The notes under the pieces were generated by a model. That model was given only the letters and a program-made list of their open reading frames with translations. It was not told where the DNA came from and ran no database searches. This document shows, in pieces, positions 1 to 6,512 of a stretch of 15,565 bases of DNA; the stretch's first letter is position 1, and each line of letters opens with the position of its first letter. This stretch comes from Deltaproteobacteria bacterium UBA1386 (GTDB lineage Bacteria; Desulfobacterota; Syntrophorhabdia; Syntrophorhabdales; Syntrophorhabdaceae): the NCBI GenBank assembly GCA_002305765.1, contig DBQU01000103.1, forward strand, positions 331 to 15,895. Direction: 5' to 3'. Position numbers and translations under genes: made by a program.

Positions 1-42
1 CACAAAGAATGATACATTACCCCCTTTGTGGTATGATGGGTG

Positions 43-1116
43 ATGGAAACGATCTTTGTCGCCATGAGCGGGGGGTTTGACAGCTTCCTGGCGGCCTACC
101 TCCTTAAGAAGGCGGGTCACCGAGTCGTGGGGATGACGTTCACGCTCTTCGAAGGATCCTTCTTCGACGACCGGGACCCAGCACGGTCAGGTTCGCGGTC
201 CGCCGCAGCGGAGGCGCGCGACCTCTGTCGCGACCTCGGTCTGCCGCATCATGTGGTCGATCTCAGCAACATCTTCGCCGGGCGCGTCATAGAGCCCTTC
301 ATAGAAGGCTACCGCCGGGGCACCACTCCCAACCCCTGCGTCCTGTGCAACCGGTTCGTGAAGTTCGGCGCTTTCCACGATCGGGCCGTGGAAATGGGGG
401 CGGACATGGTGGCCACCGGGCATTACGCGCGCACCCAGCGCCAGGACGGGGACGTACTTCTCAGGAAGGGCAGGGACACGAACAAGGACCAGTCCTACTT
501 CCTCTACTCCATCGAGAGGGAGACGCTCCTGAAAACGGTCTTCCCTCTCGGGGACCATACCAGGGAGGGGTTGCTGGCCCTCGCCCGGAACGAGGGGCTG
601 CGTGTTCCCCGGTCTCGCCCGAGTCAGGATGTGTGCTTCCTCGCCGGCCGAAGGTACACGGATTTCCTGTCCCGGTTCATCAAACCCCGGCCGGGGTGCG
701 TCTACCTTGCGGACGGTACGCTTCTCGGGCGCCATGAAGGCGTCCACCTCTTCACCATCGGACAGCGAAGGGGCATAAACATCCCTTACAGGGAGGCACT
801 CTACGTCGTAGACATCCGGGCCGACGAGAACACCGTCGTTGTCGGCACGAAAGCAGACCTCGCTGCTGATGCCCTGACCGCCCGGGATGTCTCGATCCAC
901 CTTCCCCTGGGCGAGGGTTTAAACGCCAGGGTCCGTTTCCGTCAGCCCGACAGGGCCTGCGCCTGCGCCATGCGCGGCGGCATCCTTTCGGTCAGGTTCG
1001 CCGAAACCGTCGACGGCGTCACGCCCGGCCAGTCAGTGGTGCTCTATCGTGACGACATCGTCGCCGGGGGCGGCGTGATAGAAAAACGTGTTGCATTGGA
1101 GCAGACCATATTATAA
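43..1116 (+). CDS. mnmA: tRNA-specific 2-thiouridylase MnmA
   Basis: MnmA uses ATP and relayed sulfur to make 2-thiouridine at wobble position 34 of Glu, Gln and Lys tRNAs in the cytoplasm. The 357-residue protein has the PP-loop SGGFDS near residues 9-14, the TPNPCVLCN stretch with the expected catalytic Cys102 (and an additional Cys99), the DQSYFLY motif near 149-155, SQDVCF with the second catalytic Cys198, and FTIGQRRGI opening the C-terminal beta-barrel part. Length is normal for the family. I start at ATG 43; GTG 40 is in frame directly before it, and a stop lies just upstream. No good Shine-Dalgarno precedes either start, and a TATGAT box at 32-37 is so close that a leaderless message is possible. 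The GYD gene follows after 25 bases. Confidence 0.96.
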   Translation: METIFVAMSGGFDSFLAAYLLKKAGHRVVGMTFTLFEGSFFDDRDPARSGSRSAAAEARDLCRDLGLPHHVVDLSNIFAGRVIEPFIEGYRRGTTPNPCVLCNRFVKFGAFHDRAVEMGADMVATGHYARTQRQDGDVLLRKGRDTNKDQSYFLYSIERETLLKTVFPLGDHTREGLLALARNEGLRVPRSRPSQDVCFLAGRRYTDFLSRFIKPRPGCVYLADGTLLGRHEGVHLFTIGQRRGINIPYREALYVVDIRADENTVVVGTKADLAADALTARDVSIHLPLGEGLNARVRFRQPDRACACAMRGGILSVRFAETVDGVTPGQSVVLYRDDIVAGGGVIEKRVALEQTIL

Positions 1117-1117
1117 T
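1112..1117 (+). promoter_or_regulatory. Possible -10 box for the GYD gene
   Basis: A perfect TATAAT overlaps the mnmA stop codon in an otherwise G+C-rich region. A weak TTGCAT -35 candidate lies at 1091-1096, with a short 15-base spacer. It could give the GYD gene its own transcript in addition to read-through from mnmA. The -10 is seen; promoter function is inference. Confidence 0.35.
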
Positions 1118-1141
1118 ATTGTGGAGAAAGGGGGTGGCCAC

Positions 1142-1426
1142 ATGCCAATATATATACTCGTGAGCAAGCTGACCTATGAAGGCAGAAAGACGATCAAGAA
1201 CAATCCCGAGCGCATCAGGGAGGTGGATCAGGAGATCGAGAAGATGGGCGCGAAGGTCCTTGCCCAGTATGCCACTCTGGGCATGTACGATTTCATCAAC
1301 ATCGTTGAAGCACCCGACAACGAAACGATCGCCCGCGTATCCACCGAACTCGGCGCCCGCGGCACCGTGGAAATAACGACCTTGTCCGCCATACCCGTCT
1401 TCGAATTCGTGGAAAAGATGGGGTAA
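1142..1426 (+). CDS. Small GYD-domain protein
   Basis: This 94-residue cytoplasmic protein matches the GYD-domain family (small ferredoxin-like alpha/beta proteins, exact function unknown). Recognisable parts are the opening MPIYILVSKLTYEG, a charged helix near residues 20-35 (RIREVDQEIEKMGA), the family-naming GMYDF stretch near residue 46, and TVEITTLSAIPV near the end. A purine-rich GGGGGTGG ribosome-binding site lies at about 1129-1137 just before ATG 1142. The longer in-frame reading starting at 1088 overlaps mnmA and lacks the family's normal start. It lies 25 bases after mnmA, so co-transcription is likely, although a perfect TATAAT sits at the mnmA stop. No substrate can be assigned. 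Confidence 0.88.
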   Translation: MPIYILVSKLTYEGRKTIKNNPERIREVDQEIEKMGAKVLAQYATLGMYDFINIVEAPDNETIARVSTELGARGTVEITTLSAIPVFEFVEKMG

Positions 1427-1427
1427 G

Positions 1428-1455
1428 GGCGGCTTGAGTCGCTTGAATGGCTTGA
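1428..1455 (+). repeat. 9-base-period tandem array after the GYD gene
   Basis: The array begins one base after the GYD stop. It has a GGCGGCTTGA cap followed by units GTCGCTTGA and ATGGCTTGA. It faces a mirror copy at 1531-1558, with an intrinsic terminator between them. Confidence 0.85.
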
Positions 1456-1470
1456 GGGTTAAAAGACAAT

Positions 1471-1510
1471 AAAAGACCCCGGAGCGTCGGATGATGCTCC
1501 GGGGTTTTCT
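1471..1510. terminator. Bidirectional intrinsic terminator between convergent genes
   Basis: A perfect 9-base GC-rich stem, CCCCGGAGC at 1477-1485 with GCTCCGGGG at 1496-1504, is closed by a 10-base loop. It is followed by TTTTCTT on the plus strand and preceded by AATAAAAGA, so the minus strand also gets a U-tract. It can end both the GYD transcript and the acyl-CoA dehydrogenase transcript. It is the only classic intrinsic terminator I see in the window. Confidence 0.9.
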
Positions 1511-1530
1511 TGTCTCATTTTTTTGTACTT

Positions 1531-1558
1531 TCAAGCGACTCAAGCCATTCAAGCCGCC
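1531..1558 (-). repeat. 9-base-period tandem array after the acyl-CoA dehydrogenase gene
   Basis: Read with the dehydrogenase gene, this has the same GGCGGCTTGA cap, then ATGGCTTGA and GTCGCTTGA. That is the same two units as at 1428-1455 but in swapped order. It starts 13 bases after the stop codon. Confidence 0.85.
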
Positions 1559-1571
1559 TTTGGTCCCGTCC

Positions 1572-2750
1572 TTACCCCATCCTGTTCCTGAAGATGTCCC
1601 TGGCTATGACGACCCTCTGCACCTGGTTGGTGCCTTCGTATATCTGGGTGGCCTTTGCGTCGCGCATCATGCGCTCCACGGGGTATTCCTTGGTGTAGCC
1701 GTATCCGCCGAGTATCTGGACCGCGTCCGTCGTGACCTTCATCGCCACGTCGGCGGAATAGACCTTCGCCATGGCGGAGAGCTTGTCGACACCGATGGCG
1801 CTCATCTTGTCCCTTTCGTAGACCTTCATGTCAAGGAGGTGGGCCGCGTCATAGACGAGGGCCCTGGCTGCCTCGACGCCTGTGGCCATGTCGGCAACCA
1901 TGAACTGGATACCCTCGAAATCCGCCAGTTTCTGCCCGAACTGCACCCTCTTCCAGGCATATTCAACGGCGAAATCGAGGGCCCCCTGCGCGATGCCCAC
2001 CGCCTGAGCCCCGACAGCGGGACGGGAAAGGTTGAGGGTCGACATGGCAATATCCCATCCTTGCCCCTCCTTCCCCATCAGGTTCTCTTTTTCCAGCCTC
2101 ACATTGTCGAATATGATCTCGGTTATATCCGAACCGATCATGCCCATTTTGTCTTCGCTCTTGCCGATGATGACCCCCGGGTAGTCCTTCTCGACGTAGA
2201 AGGCCGATATCCCCTGGGTCCGCTTGGCGGGGTTCGTCGAGGCAAATACCGAAAAGAACTGCGCGTTGGCGCCGTTGGTGATCATCGACTTCTTCCCGTT
2301 GAGGTAGTAATGATCGCCCTCTTTCACCGCCGTCGTCCTCATGTGGGACGCATCGGAACCGGCATCAGGCTCGGTGAGCGCGAAGGCCACGACATACATC
2401 TTGTCAGGCTCGCAAAGCTTGCCGTAGATATACTCCTTCTGCTCGTCGTTCGCAGCTATCATGATAGGCATAACGCCCACATTGTGGGCCAGGGGTATCA
2501 GGGAGGATGCTCCGGACACTTTCGCCAATTCCTCTATCACGAGACACAGGGACGTGATGTCACCATCCAGGCCACCGAACTTCTCGGGAAGCATGAGGTA
2601 GAGAAAACCATGCTTCTTATATATATCCACAAGGTCCCAGGGGAAGGCGCCCGTGGAATCGATCTCTTTTGCGCGGGGGGCCACTTTCTCCCTGGCCAGT
2701 TTTTCGGCGATCTTCTGTATCATGCCGTGTTTATCAGAAAGATTCAGCAT
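1572..2750 (-). CDS. Acyl-CoA dehydrogenase
   Basis: This FAD flavoenzyme oxidises an acyl-CoA to the 2,3-enoyl-CoA and passes electrons to electron-transfer flavoprotein. The 392-residue protein shows both family signatures: FALTEPDAGSD in the flavin-binding middle domain and QILGGYGYTKEYPVERMMRD near the C-terminus, then IYEGTNQ, whose Glu372 is at the usual catalytic-base position. Length fits the short/medium-chain group; chain length or branched substrate cannot be told from the sequence. I choose ATG 2750 over the TTG at 2777 because an excellent AAGGAGGT lies 8 bases before it, inside the longer reading. It diverges from the DUF362 gene, sharing an 82-base control region. The two genes may work together in redox metabolism, but that is inference. 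Confidence 0.95.
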   Translation of the reverse strand: MLNLSDKHGMIQKIAEKLAREKVAPRAKEIDSTGAFPWDLVDIYKKHGFLYLMLPEKFGGLDGDITSLCLVIEELAKVSGASSLIPLAHNVGVMPIMIAANDEQKEYIYGKLCEPDKMYVVAFALTEPDAGSDASHMRTTAVKEGDHYYLNGKKSMITNGANAQFFSVFASTNPAKRTQGISAFYVEKDYPGVIIGKSEDKMGMIGSDITEIIFDNVRLEKENLMGKEGQGWDIAMSTLNLSRPAVGAQAVGIAQGALDFAVEYAWKRVQFGQKLADFEGIQFMVADMATGVEAARALVYDAAHLLDMKVYERDKMSAIGVDKLSAMAKVYSADVAMKVTTDAVQILGGYGYTKEYPVERMMRDAKATQIYEGTNQVQRVVIARDIFRNRMG

Positions 2751-2770
2751 CCGTCTAACCTCCTTAATTG

Positions 2771-2800
2771 TTGACAAAATCGCCTAACTTCTAACATAAT
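2771..2800 (+). promoter_or_regulatory. Sigma-70-type promoter of the DUF362 gene
   Basis: A consensus TTGACA at 2771-2776 and CATAAT at 2795-2800 are separated by 18 bases. Transcription would begin near 2807, giving a leader of about 26 bases. This is the best-looking promoter in the window. A palindrome lies directly at the predicted start (2801-2816). Confidence 0.65.
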
Positions 2801-2816
2801 TTCCCTGTAAAGGGAA
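2801..2816. promoter_or_regulatory. Palindrome at the predicted transcription start, possible operator
   Basis: TTCCCT, GTAA, AGGGAA form a perfect 6-base inverted repeat directly after the -10 box of the DUF362 promoter, between two divergent genes. Its position suits a repressor site or a small 5' hairpin. The regulator is unknown. Confidence 0.4.
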
Positions 2817-2832
2817 TAAAAAAGGAGCCTCC

Positions 2833-3936
2833 ATGAGCACGGTGTATTTCACGGATCTGCGAACGACGCCAAACCGCAATCTCCTCGACAAGGTTGTCGA
2901 CCTCATGAACGCAACACGGTTTGACAGGAAAATATTAGAGAACGATCTCGTAGCCATCAAGGTGCACTTCGGCGAACTCGGGAACACGTCGTATCTGAGA
3001 CCCGTATTCCTCAGAAGGATAGCGAAACGGCTGAGGGAAACCGGGGCCAAGCCGTTTCTCACAGACACCAACACCCTCTACAAGGGCTCGCGAAGCGACA
3101 CCGTCAGCCATCTCGCCACGGCCGTGCACAACGGGTTCGGCTATTCCAGTGTCGAATGTCCCATTGTTATAGCCGACGGCCTTAAGGGGGGGAGCGGGAC
3201 GCGGGTACCCATCACCGGAGAGATACTGAAAGAGGCGCACGTAGCGAAAGAGATCGCCGATGCCGACGCCCTCGTCGCCATCACGCACTTCAAGGCCCAC
3301 GAGCTTTCCGGGTTTGGCGGCTGCCTCAAGAACCTGGGCATGGGGTGCGCCACGAGGGAAGGAAAGCTGGTCCAGCACTCGACGGTCTCGCCCAAAGTGA
3401 ACGTGGAAACATGCCGCGGATGCAAGCTTTGCACGGGCTATTGCCCTGCCGAAGCCATCTCGATGGTGTCAAAAAAGGCCTCGATCAACGGCAGGAAATG
3501 CATTGGCTGCGGAGAGTGCATCCTCATCTGCCCCTTCAATGCTATCGAGATCCAATGGAACGAATCTCCCGACATTTTCCAGAAGAAGATGATCGAGTAC
3601 GCGCTTGGCGCCCTCACGGGGAAAAAGAAGAAGTCGCTCTTCATCAACTTCGTCGTCCAGGTGAGCCCGGCCTGCGACTGCTATCCCAACACGGACGCGC
3701 CCATAGTCAGGGACATCGGCATTCTCGCCTCCGACGATCCCGTTGCCATCGACGCCGCGTCCTGTGACATGGTCAACAATGAGACGTCCCTGCCCTGCAC
3801 GGCCATCGGGCACACCCTCCACAAAGGCGAGGACAAATGGCGAGCCCTCTTCCCCGAAATAGACTGGAACATCCAGCTCGACCACGCCGGGAAAATGGGA
3901 CTGGGAACGAGGAAGTACACCCTGAAGAAGATCTAA
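2833..3936 (+). CDS. DUF362 protein with two [4Fe-4S] ferredoxin motifs
   Basis: This 367-residue protein belongs to the DUF362 family with an inserted 2x[4Fe-4S] ferredoxin domain. The N-terminal DUF362 part includes VHFGELGN and THFKAHELSGFGGCLKNLGMG. The ferredoxin insert carries two classic CxxCxxCxxxCP motifs, Cys194/197/200/204 and Cys223/226/229/233. DUF362 resumes with VSPACDCYPNTDAP and DDPVAIDAAS. More cysteines at 164, 172, 281 and 283 could bind metal. No signal peptide or membrane segment is seen, so it is cytoplasmic and probably an electron carrier or redox enzyme; the reaction is unknown. ATG 2833 follows AAAGGAG with good spacing. It is transcribed alone from a strong promoter and ends at a convergent repeat junction. 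Confidence 0.92.
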   Translation: MSTVYFTDLRTTPNRNLLDKVVDLMNATRFDRKILENDLVAIKVHFGELGNTSYLRPVFLRRIAKRLRETGAKPFLTDTNTLYKGSRSDTVSHLATAVHNGFGYSSVECPIVIADGLKGGSGTRVPITGEILKEAHVAKEIADADALVAITHFKAHELSGFGGCLKNLGMGCATREGKLVQHSTVSPKVNVETCRGCKLCTGYCPAEAISMVSKKASINGRKCIGCGECILICPFNAIEIQWNESPDIFQKKMIEYALGALTGKKKKSLFINFVVQVSPACDCYPNTDAPIVRDIGILASDDPVAIDAASCDMVNNETSLPCTAIGHTLHKGEDKWRALFPEIDWNIQLDHAGKMGLGTRKYTLKKI

Positions 3937-3937
3937 A

Positions 3938-3974
3938 GGCGGCTTGAATCGCTTGAGTCGCTTGAATGGCTTGA
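3938..3974 (+). repeat. 9-base-period tandem array after the DUF362 gene
   Basis: The array starts one base after the stop. It has the cap GGCGGCTTGA, then units ATCGCTTGA, GTCGCTTGA and ATGGCTTGA. It is the same family as at 1428-1455 and is mirrored by 4043-4076. Confidence 0.85.
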
Positions 3975-4042
3975 GAGTAAAAGAACAACAGATGCTTTTC
4001 GGGAACGCGGCCAGCACGAAAAGGGTCTTTGGGTCCTAACCC

Positions 4043-4076
4043 TCAAGCGACTCAAGCTATTCAAGCGATTCAAGCT
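4043..4076 (-). repeat. 9-base-period tandem array after the DUF4197 gene
   Basis: Read with the DUF4197 gene it begins seven bases after the stop: AGCTTGA, then ATCGCTTGA, ATAGCTTGA and GTCGCTTGA. It pairs with 3938-3974 as an imperfect inverted repeat. No GC stem with U-tract lies between the two arms, only a weak CTTTTCG/CGAAAAG stem at about 3996-4023. Confidence 0.85.
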
Positions 4077-4083
4077 GTCTTCT

Positions 4084-4812
4084 CTACTTCCCAAACACCG
4101 TCTTCAGGAGGTCCGTTACCCTTGCCGCCGGATCGGTGCGGATCTTTTTCTCTTCCTGGCCTATCATGTAGAAAAGACCGTCGAGGGCCTTCGTCGTGAC
4201 GTAGTGGTCGAGGTCGAGGGAATCCACCCTGGCAAAGGGTATGGATGAGGTGTAGGTTCCCACCATGTCCTTGTATGACCGCGTCACGCCGACCTTGTTC
4301 ATGCTCGCCGATATGGAGGGCTTGAACTCGTTGTAGAGCTTCTGCTGCGTCTTCGACTTGAAGTACTCCGTGGCTGAGGTGTCGCCCCCGCGCAATATCC
4401 CCATGGCGTCCTCGAAGGTCATCTGCTTTATGGCATCCACGAAATACTTCTTCGCCTTCGGAGCCGCGTTCTCGGCGGCCCTGTTCATGCTAAGGATGAA
4501 GGCATCCACTTTCTTCTGGTAGCCGACCTTCCCCAGGACGTCCGCTATGGTCTGGATATTCTCCGGGAGCAGGATCTTGATGAATTGGTTGGCGAAATAC
4601 CCGTCGATCCTGGACACGGACGCGACGGCGTTGCCTGTCCCAATGGAGAGGGCCTCTTTGAGGCCCGAGGCCGTGGTCGCTTCGTCGGCACCGCCGCCGC
4701 TTCGCGCCGCCGGCAGCTTGACCCCCTTCAAGAGATCGTCGAGGGGGCCGGCCCACGTTCCTGCTGTCCAGATCAGGCTAACCGTCATGATGACAACCAA
4801 TGCTATCTTCAT
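4084..4812 (-). CDS. Exported DUF4197 family protein
   Basis: This 242-residue protein matches DUF4197, a family of unknown function. The first 22 residues form a signal peptide: Lys2, then a hydrophobic IALVVIMTVSLIW core, ending at a plausible AGTWAG signal peptidase I site. The mature protein is therefore probably periplasmic. There is no lipobox cysteine and no later membrane segment. The rest is largely helical: SGLKEALSIGTGNAV near residue 49, PENIQTIADVLGKVG near 82-96, EDAMGILRGGDTSATEYFK near 134-152, and a C-terminal LDGLFYMIGQEEKKIRTDP stretch typical of the family. ATG 4812 follows GGGAGGA at short spacing. A TTGACA-type promoter lies upstream, so it is probably transcribed separately from the upstream dehydrogenase. 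Confidence 0.88.
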   Translation of the reverse strand: MKIALVVIMTVSLIWTAGTWAGPLDDLLKGVKLPAARSGGGADEATTASGLKEALSIGTGNAVASVSRIDGYFANQFIKILLPENIQTIADVLGKVGYQKKVDAFILSMNRAAENAAPKAKKYFVDAIKQMTFEDAMGILRGGDTSATEYFKSKTQQKLYNEFKPSISASMNKVGVTRSYKDMVGTYTSSIPFARVDSLDLDHYVTTKALDGLFYMIGQEEKKIRTDPAARVTDLLKTVFGK

Positions 4813-4855
4813 TGTTCCTCCCGATGAGATTCTGTCTCGACCCTGCCCTAATGAA

Positions 4856-4885
4856 ACGTTACCAGAGCAAAGTCTGAGATGTCAA
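4856..4885 (-). promoter_or_regulatory. Possible promoter of the DUF4197 gene
   Basis: On the minus strand a consensus TTGACA (4885-4880) is followed 18 bases later by TAACGT (4861-4856), a weak -10. The leader would be about 37 bases. The -35 is strong, while the -10 matches only three of six positions. Confidence 0.4.
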
Positions 4886-4891
4886 ACGAGA

Positions 4892-4935
4892 CAGGTTATG
4901 GGCAACAGCAGAGGCCCTTCCCTTCCCATGACCTG
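4892..4935 (-). repeat. Hairpin downstream of the beta-hydroxyacid dehydrogenase gene
   Basis: CAGGTTATGGG (4892-4902) can pair with CCCATGACCTG (4925-4935): 11 pairs with one G-U type mismatch and a 22-base loop. One arm is part of the repeat array at 4925-4954. It could slow or end transcription from the dehydrogenase gene, but no U-tract follows. Confidence 0.5.
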
Positions 4936-4954
4936 GCACCTATTACCCATGACC
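4925..4954 (-). repeat. 7-base-period array containing the dehydrogenase stop codon
   Basis: Read with the gene, the units are GGTCATG, GGTAATA, GGTGCCA, GGTCATG. The TAA stop lies in the second unit, so the final Gly-His-Gly of the protein is encoded by the first. The array is more degenerate than the others in the window. Confidence 0.65.
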
Positions 4955-5806
4955 CGTCTTTATCACCTCGTACACCACCGACATGTCGAGAGATTCCCTG
5001 TTCTCCTTGAAGGTCAGGGCAAAGACCTCCTTCGTCACCGTACCCGTAAAAAGGGGCACCCTCAGGGTACGGGCAAGGTCCTGGAGGTAATGAAGGTCCT
5101 TATATATGAGGGCGGCAGAGAAGTGAGTGCTGAAATCCTCCTTGAGGATCCTCTCCCTCTTCGCGTTCATGACCCCCGAGTTGCCGGCCCCGGCGGACAG
5201 GATATCGAGGACCGTCTCCTTCGCTATCCCCGATCGCTCGCCAAGCGCCGTCGCCTCGGCGATGACGGCCATGAAGGTCCCCAGGACGAGGTTGTTGACA
5301 AGCTTCATCCTGTTCGCGAGGGTCTTCTCCCCGAGGAAGAAGATGTTCCTGCCCAACCTCTCGAGATGGGGCCTGGCCTTTTCGAAGGCCCCGTTCTCGC
5401 CGCTCACAAGGATCACCAGATTTCCCTGCGAAGCCGGAATGACGCTTCCCAGCACGGGCGCCTCGAGGTAGGCACACCCCTTCTTCGAACACGCCTCATG
5501 GAAGCCGAGGACATCGACGAAATGGTTCGTTGTCGTGTCGACTATGACCTTTCCGGCGACATCCCCCTCGAGGAGACCCCCGGGGCCCGTAAGCACCGCC
5601 CTCACGGCCGCGCTGTCGAATAGATTCAGAAAGATGACATCCCCCTTGTTCGCCACCTCGGCGGGCGAGGCCGTCACCTCTACCCCAAGGTCCTGAGTCT
5701 TTTCAACGGTCCTGTTCCAGACGACAAGGTCCACCCCTTCCGCGATAAGACGTTTCGCCATAGCCTTTCCCAAATGTCCAAGCCCTATGAATCCGGTCTT
5801 CTTCAT
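4943..5806 (-). CDS. NAD(P)-dependent beta-hydroxyacid dehydrogenase (3-hydroxyisobutyrate dehydrogenase / GLYR type)
   Basis: This 287-residue cytoplasmic enzyme of the beta-hydroxyacid dehydrogenase family should interconvert a hydroxyacid and a semialdehyde or oxoacid. It has the Rossmann motif GFIGLGHLG at residues 5-13, NRT at 31-33 after the second strand (often linked to NADP use), VDTTTNHF at 89-96 in place of the usual DxSTxxP, LEAPVLGSVIPASQG near 114-128, and the catalytic Lys168 in MKLVNN. The APVxGSxxPAxxG form resembles glyoxylate/succinic semialdehyde reductases, but the substrate is not settled. The start is ATG 5806 behind AAGGAGGG; a longer in-frame reading to 6124 runs antisense into mscL and is rejected. 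The last residues, Gly-His-Gly, come from a repeat unit. Confidence 0.9.
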   Translation of the reverse strand: MKKTGFIGLGHLGKAMAKRLIAEGVDLVVWNRTVEKTQDLGVEVTASPAEVANKGDVIFLNLFDSAAVRAVLTGPGGLLEGDVAGKVIVDTTTNHFVDVLGFHEACSKKGCAYLEAPVLGSVIPASQGNLVILVSGENGAFEKARPHLERLGRNIFFLGEKTLANRMKLVNNLVLGTFMAVIAEATALGERSGIAKETVLDILSAGAGNSGVMNAKRERILKEDFSTHFSAALIYKDLHYLQDLARTLRVPLFTGTVTKEVFALTFKENRESLDMSVVYEVIKTGHG

Positions 5807-5936
5807 CGATGAACCCTCCTTCTCTCTTCCTTGTAACACTATGGTACGGCCCGTTCCAAGCGATTTTTTGACCCGAAGGGGCGTCTGTTGGGGTAGAATA
5901 TTCTTAAACGCACGATCAGGACTCAAGGAGGTATCC

Positions 5937-6380
5937 ATGGGAAAAGAATTCAAAGAATTCATCATGCGGGGCAACGTGGTGGACATGGCCGTGGGCATCA
6001 TTATCGGCGCCGCCTTCGTCACCATCGTGAAATCCCTTGTCGATGACATCATCATGCCGCCTATCGGTCTTCTCCTCGGCAATATAGACTTTGCCAACTT
6101 CTTCGCCGTCCTGAAGGACGGCAAGGTCCCGGGACCTTACCCAACGCTCGCGCTGGCCAAGGCCGCCGGCGCGGTGACGATCAATTACGGCCTCTTTCTC
6201 AACACCGTTATCAGCTTTCTCGTCGTCGCCTTCTGCGTGTTCATCCTCGTGAAGAGGGTCAACCGGCTCAAAAAGGAGCCCCCTCCCGCGGAACCCGACA
6301 CGAAGGAATGCCCGTACTGTCTCTCGACAATACCCGTGAAAGCAACAAAGTGCGCCCACTGCACGGCGGAAATAACGTAG
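5937..6380 (+). CDS. mscL: Large-conductance mechanosensitive channel MscL with C-terminal zinc ribbon
   Basis: MscL opens under membrane tension to release solutes during osmotic downshock and works as an inner-membrane homopentamer. The 147-residue protein begins MGKEFKEFIMRGNVVDMAVG, a typical amphipathic N-helix plus glycine-rich first membrane segment (about 15-45). A periplasmic loop with INYGLFLNT follows, then a second segment (about 88-105). After a short charged and proline-rich linker comes a CPYC (125-128) and CAHC (139-142) pair, a zinc-ribbon-like tail in place of the usual plain helical end. ATG 5937 follows AAGGAGGT; an in-frame upstream extension overlaps the divergent dehydrogenase and is not used. 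The gene is apparently transcribed alone. Confidence 0.96.
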   Translation: MGKEFKEFIMRGNVVDMAVGIIIGAAFVTIVKSLVDDIIMPPIGLLLGNIDFANFFAVLKDGKVPGPYPTLALAKAAGAVTINYGLFLNTVISFLVVAFCVFILVKRVNRLKKEPPPAEPDTKECPYCLSTIPVKATKCAHCTAEIT

Positions 6381-6385
6381 AGGAC

Positions 6386-6406
6386 CGTTCCAGGTTCCAG
6401 GTTTCA
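6386..6406 (+). repeat. 7-base-period array after mscL
   Basis: Units CGTTCCA, GGTTCCA and GGTTTCA begin five bases after the mscL stop. They mirror the arrays at 6481-6508 and 6527-6554 on the other side of the convergent junction. Confidence 0.75.
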
Positions 6407-6480
6407 AGGAGAATACAACAAGCAGTTGCTGGACAGGGCGTCCGGGAAGGCAGGAACTTTTACGCCAGGGGTCCTTTGCC

Positions 6481-6508
6481 TGAGACTTGAGCCCTGAGAC
6501 TTGAAACC
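6481..6508 (-). repeat. 7-base-period array downstream of rlmL
   Basis: Read with rlmL, the units are GGTTTCA, AGTCTCA, GGGCTCA and AGTCTCA. It lies just past the rlmL stop and can pair through GGTTTCAAG/CTTGAAACC with the array after mscL. Confidence 0.75.
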
Positions 6509-6512
6509 GTCT

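Noticed and set aside
3994..4023. CTTTTCG/CGAAAAG as an intrinsic terminator between DUF362 and DUF4197
   Set aside because: The stem is short and not GC-rich, the loop is 15 bases or more and no U-tract follows.
1428..4076. The CTTGA-rich arrays as CRISPR or REP/BIME elements
   Set aside because: Units are only 7-9 bases with no spacers, so they are not CRISPR. They lack the conserved GC-rich REP stem, and no REP-associated transposase is seen.
5868..5899. TTGACC ... TAGAAT as an mscL promoter
   Set aside because: The boxes are individually fair, but the 20-base spacer is too long for a confident sigma-70 call.
5807..6124. N-terminal extension of the beta-hydroxyacid dehydrogenase
   Set aside because: The extra 106 residues are antisense to mscL, while a strong AAGGAGGG and a canonical Rossmann start support ATG 5806.
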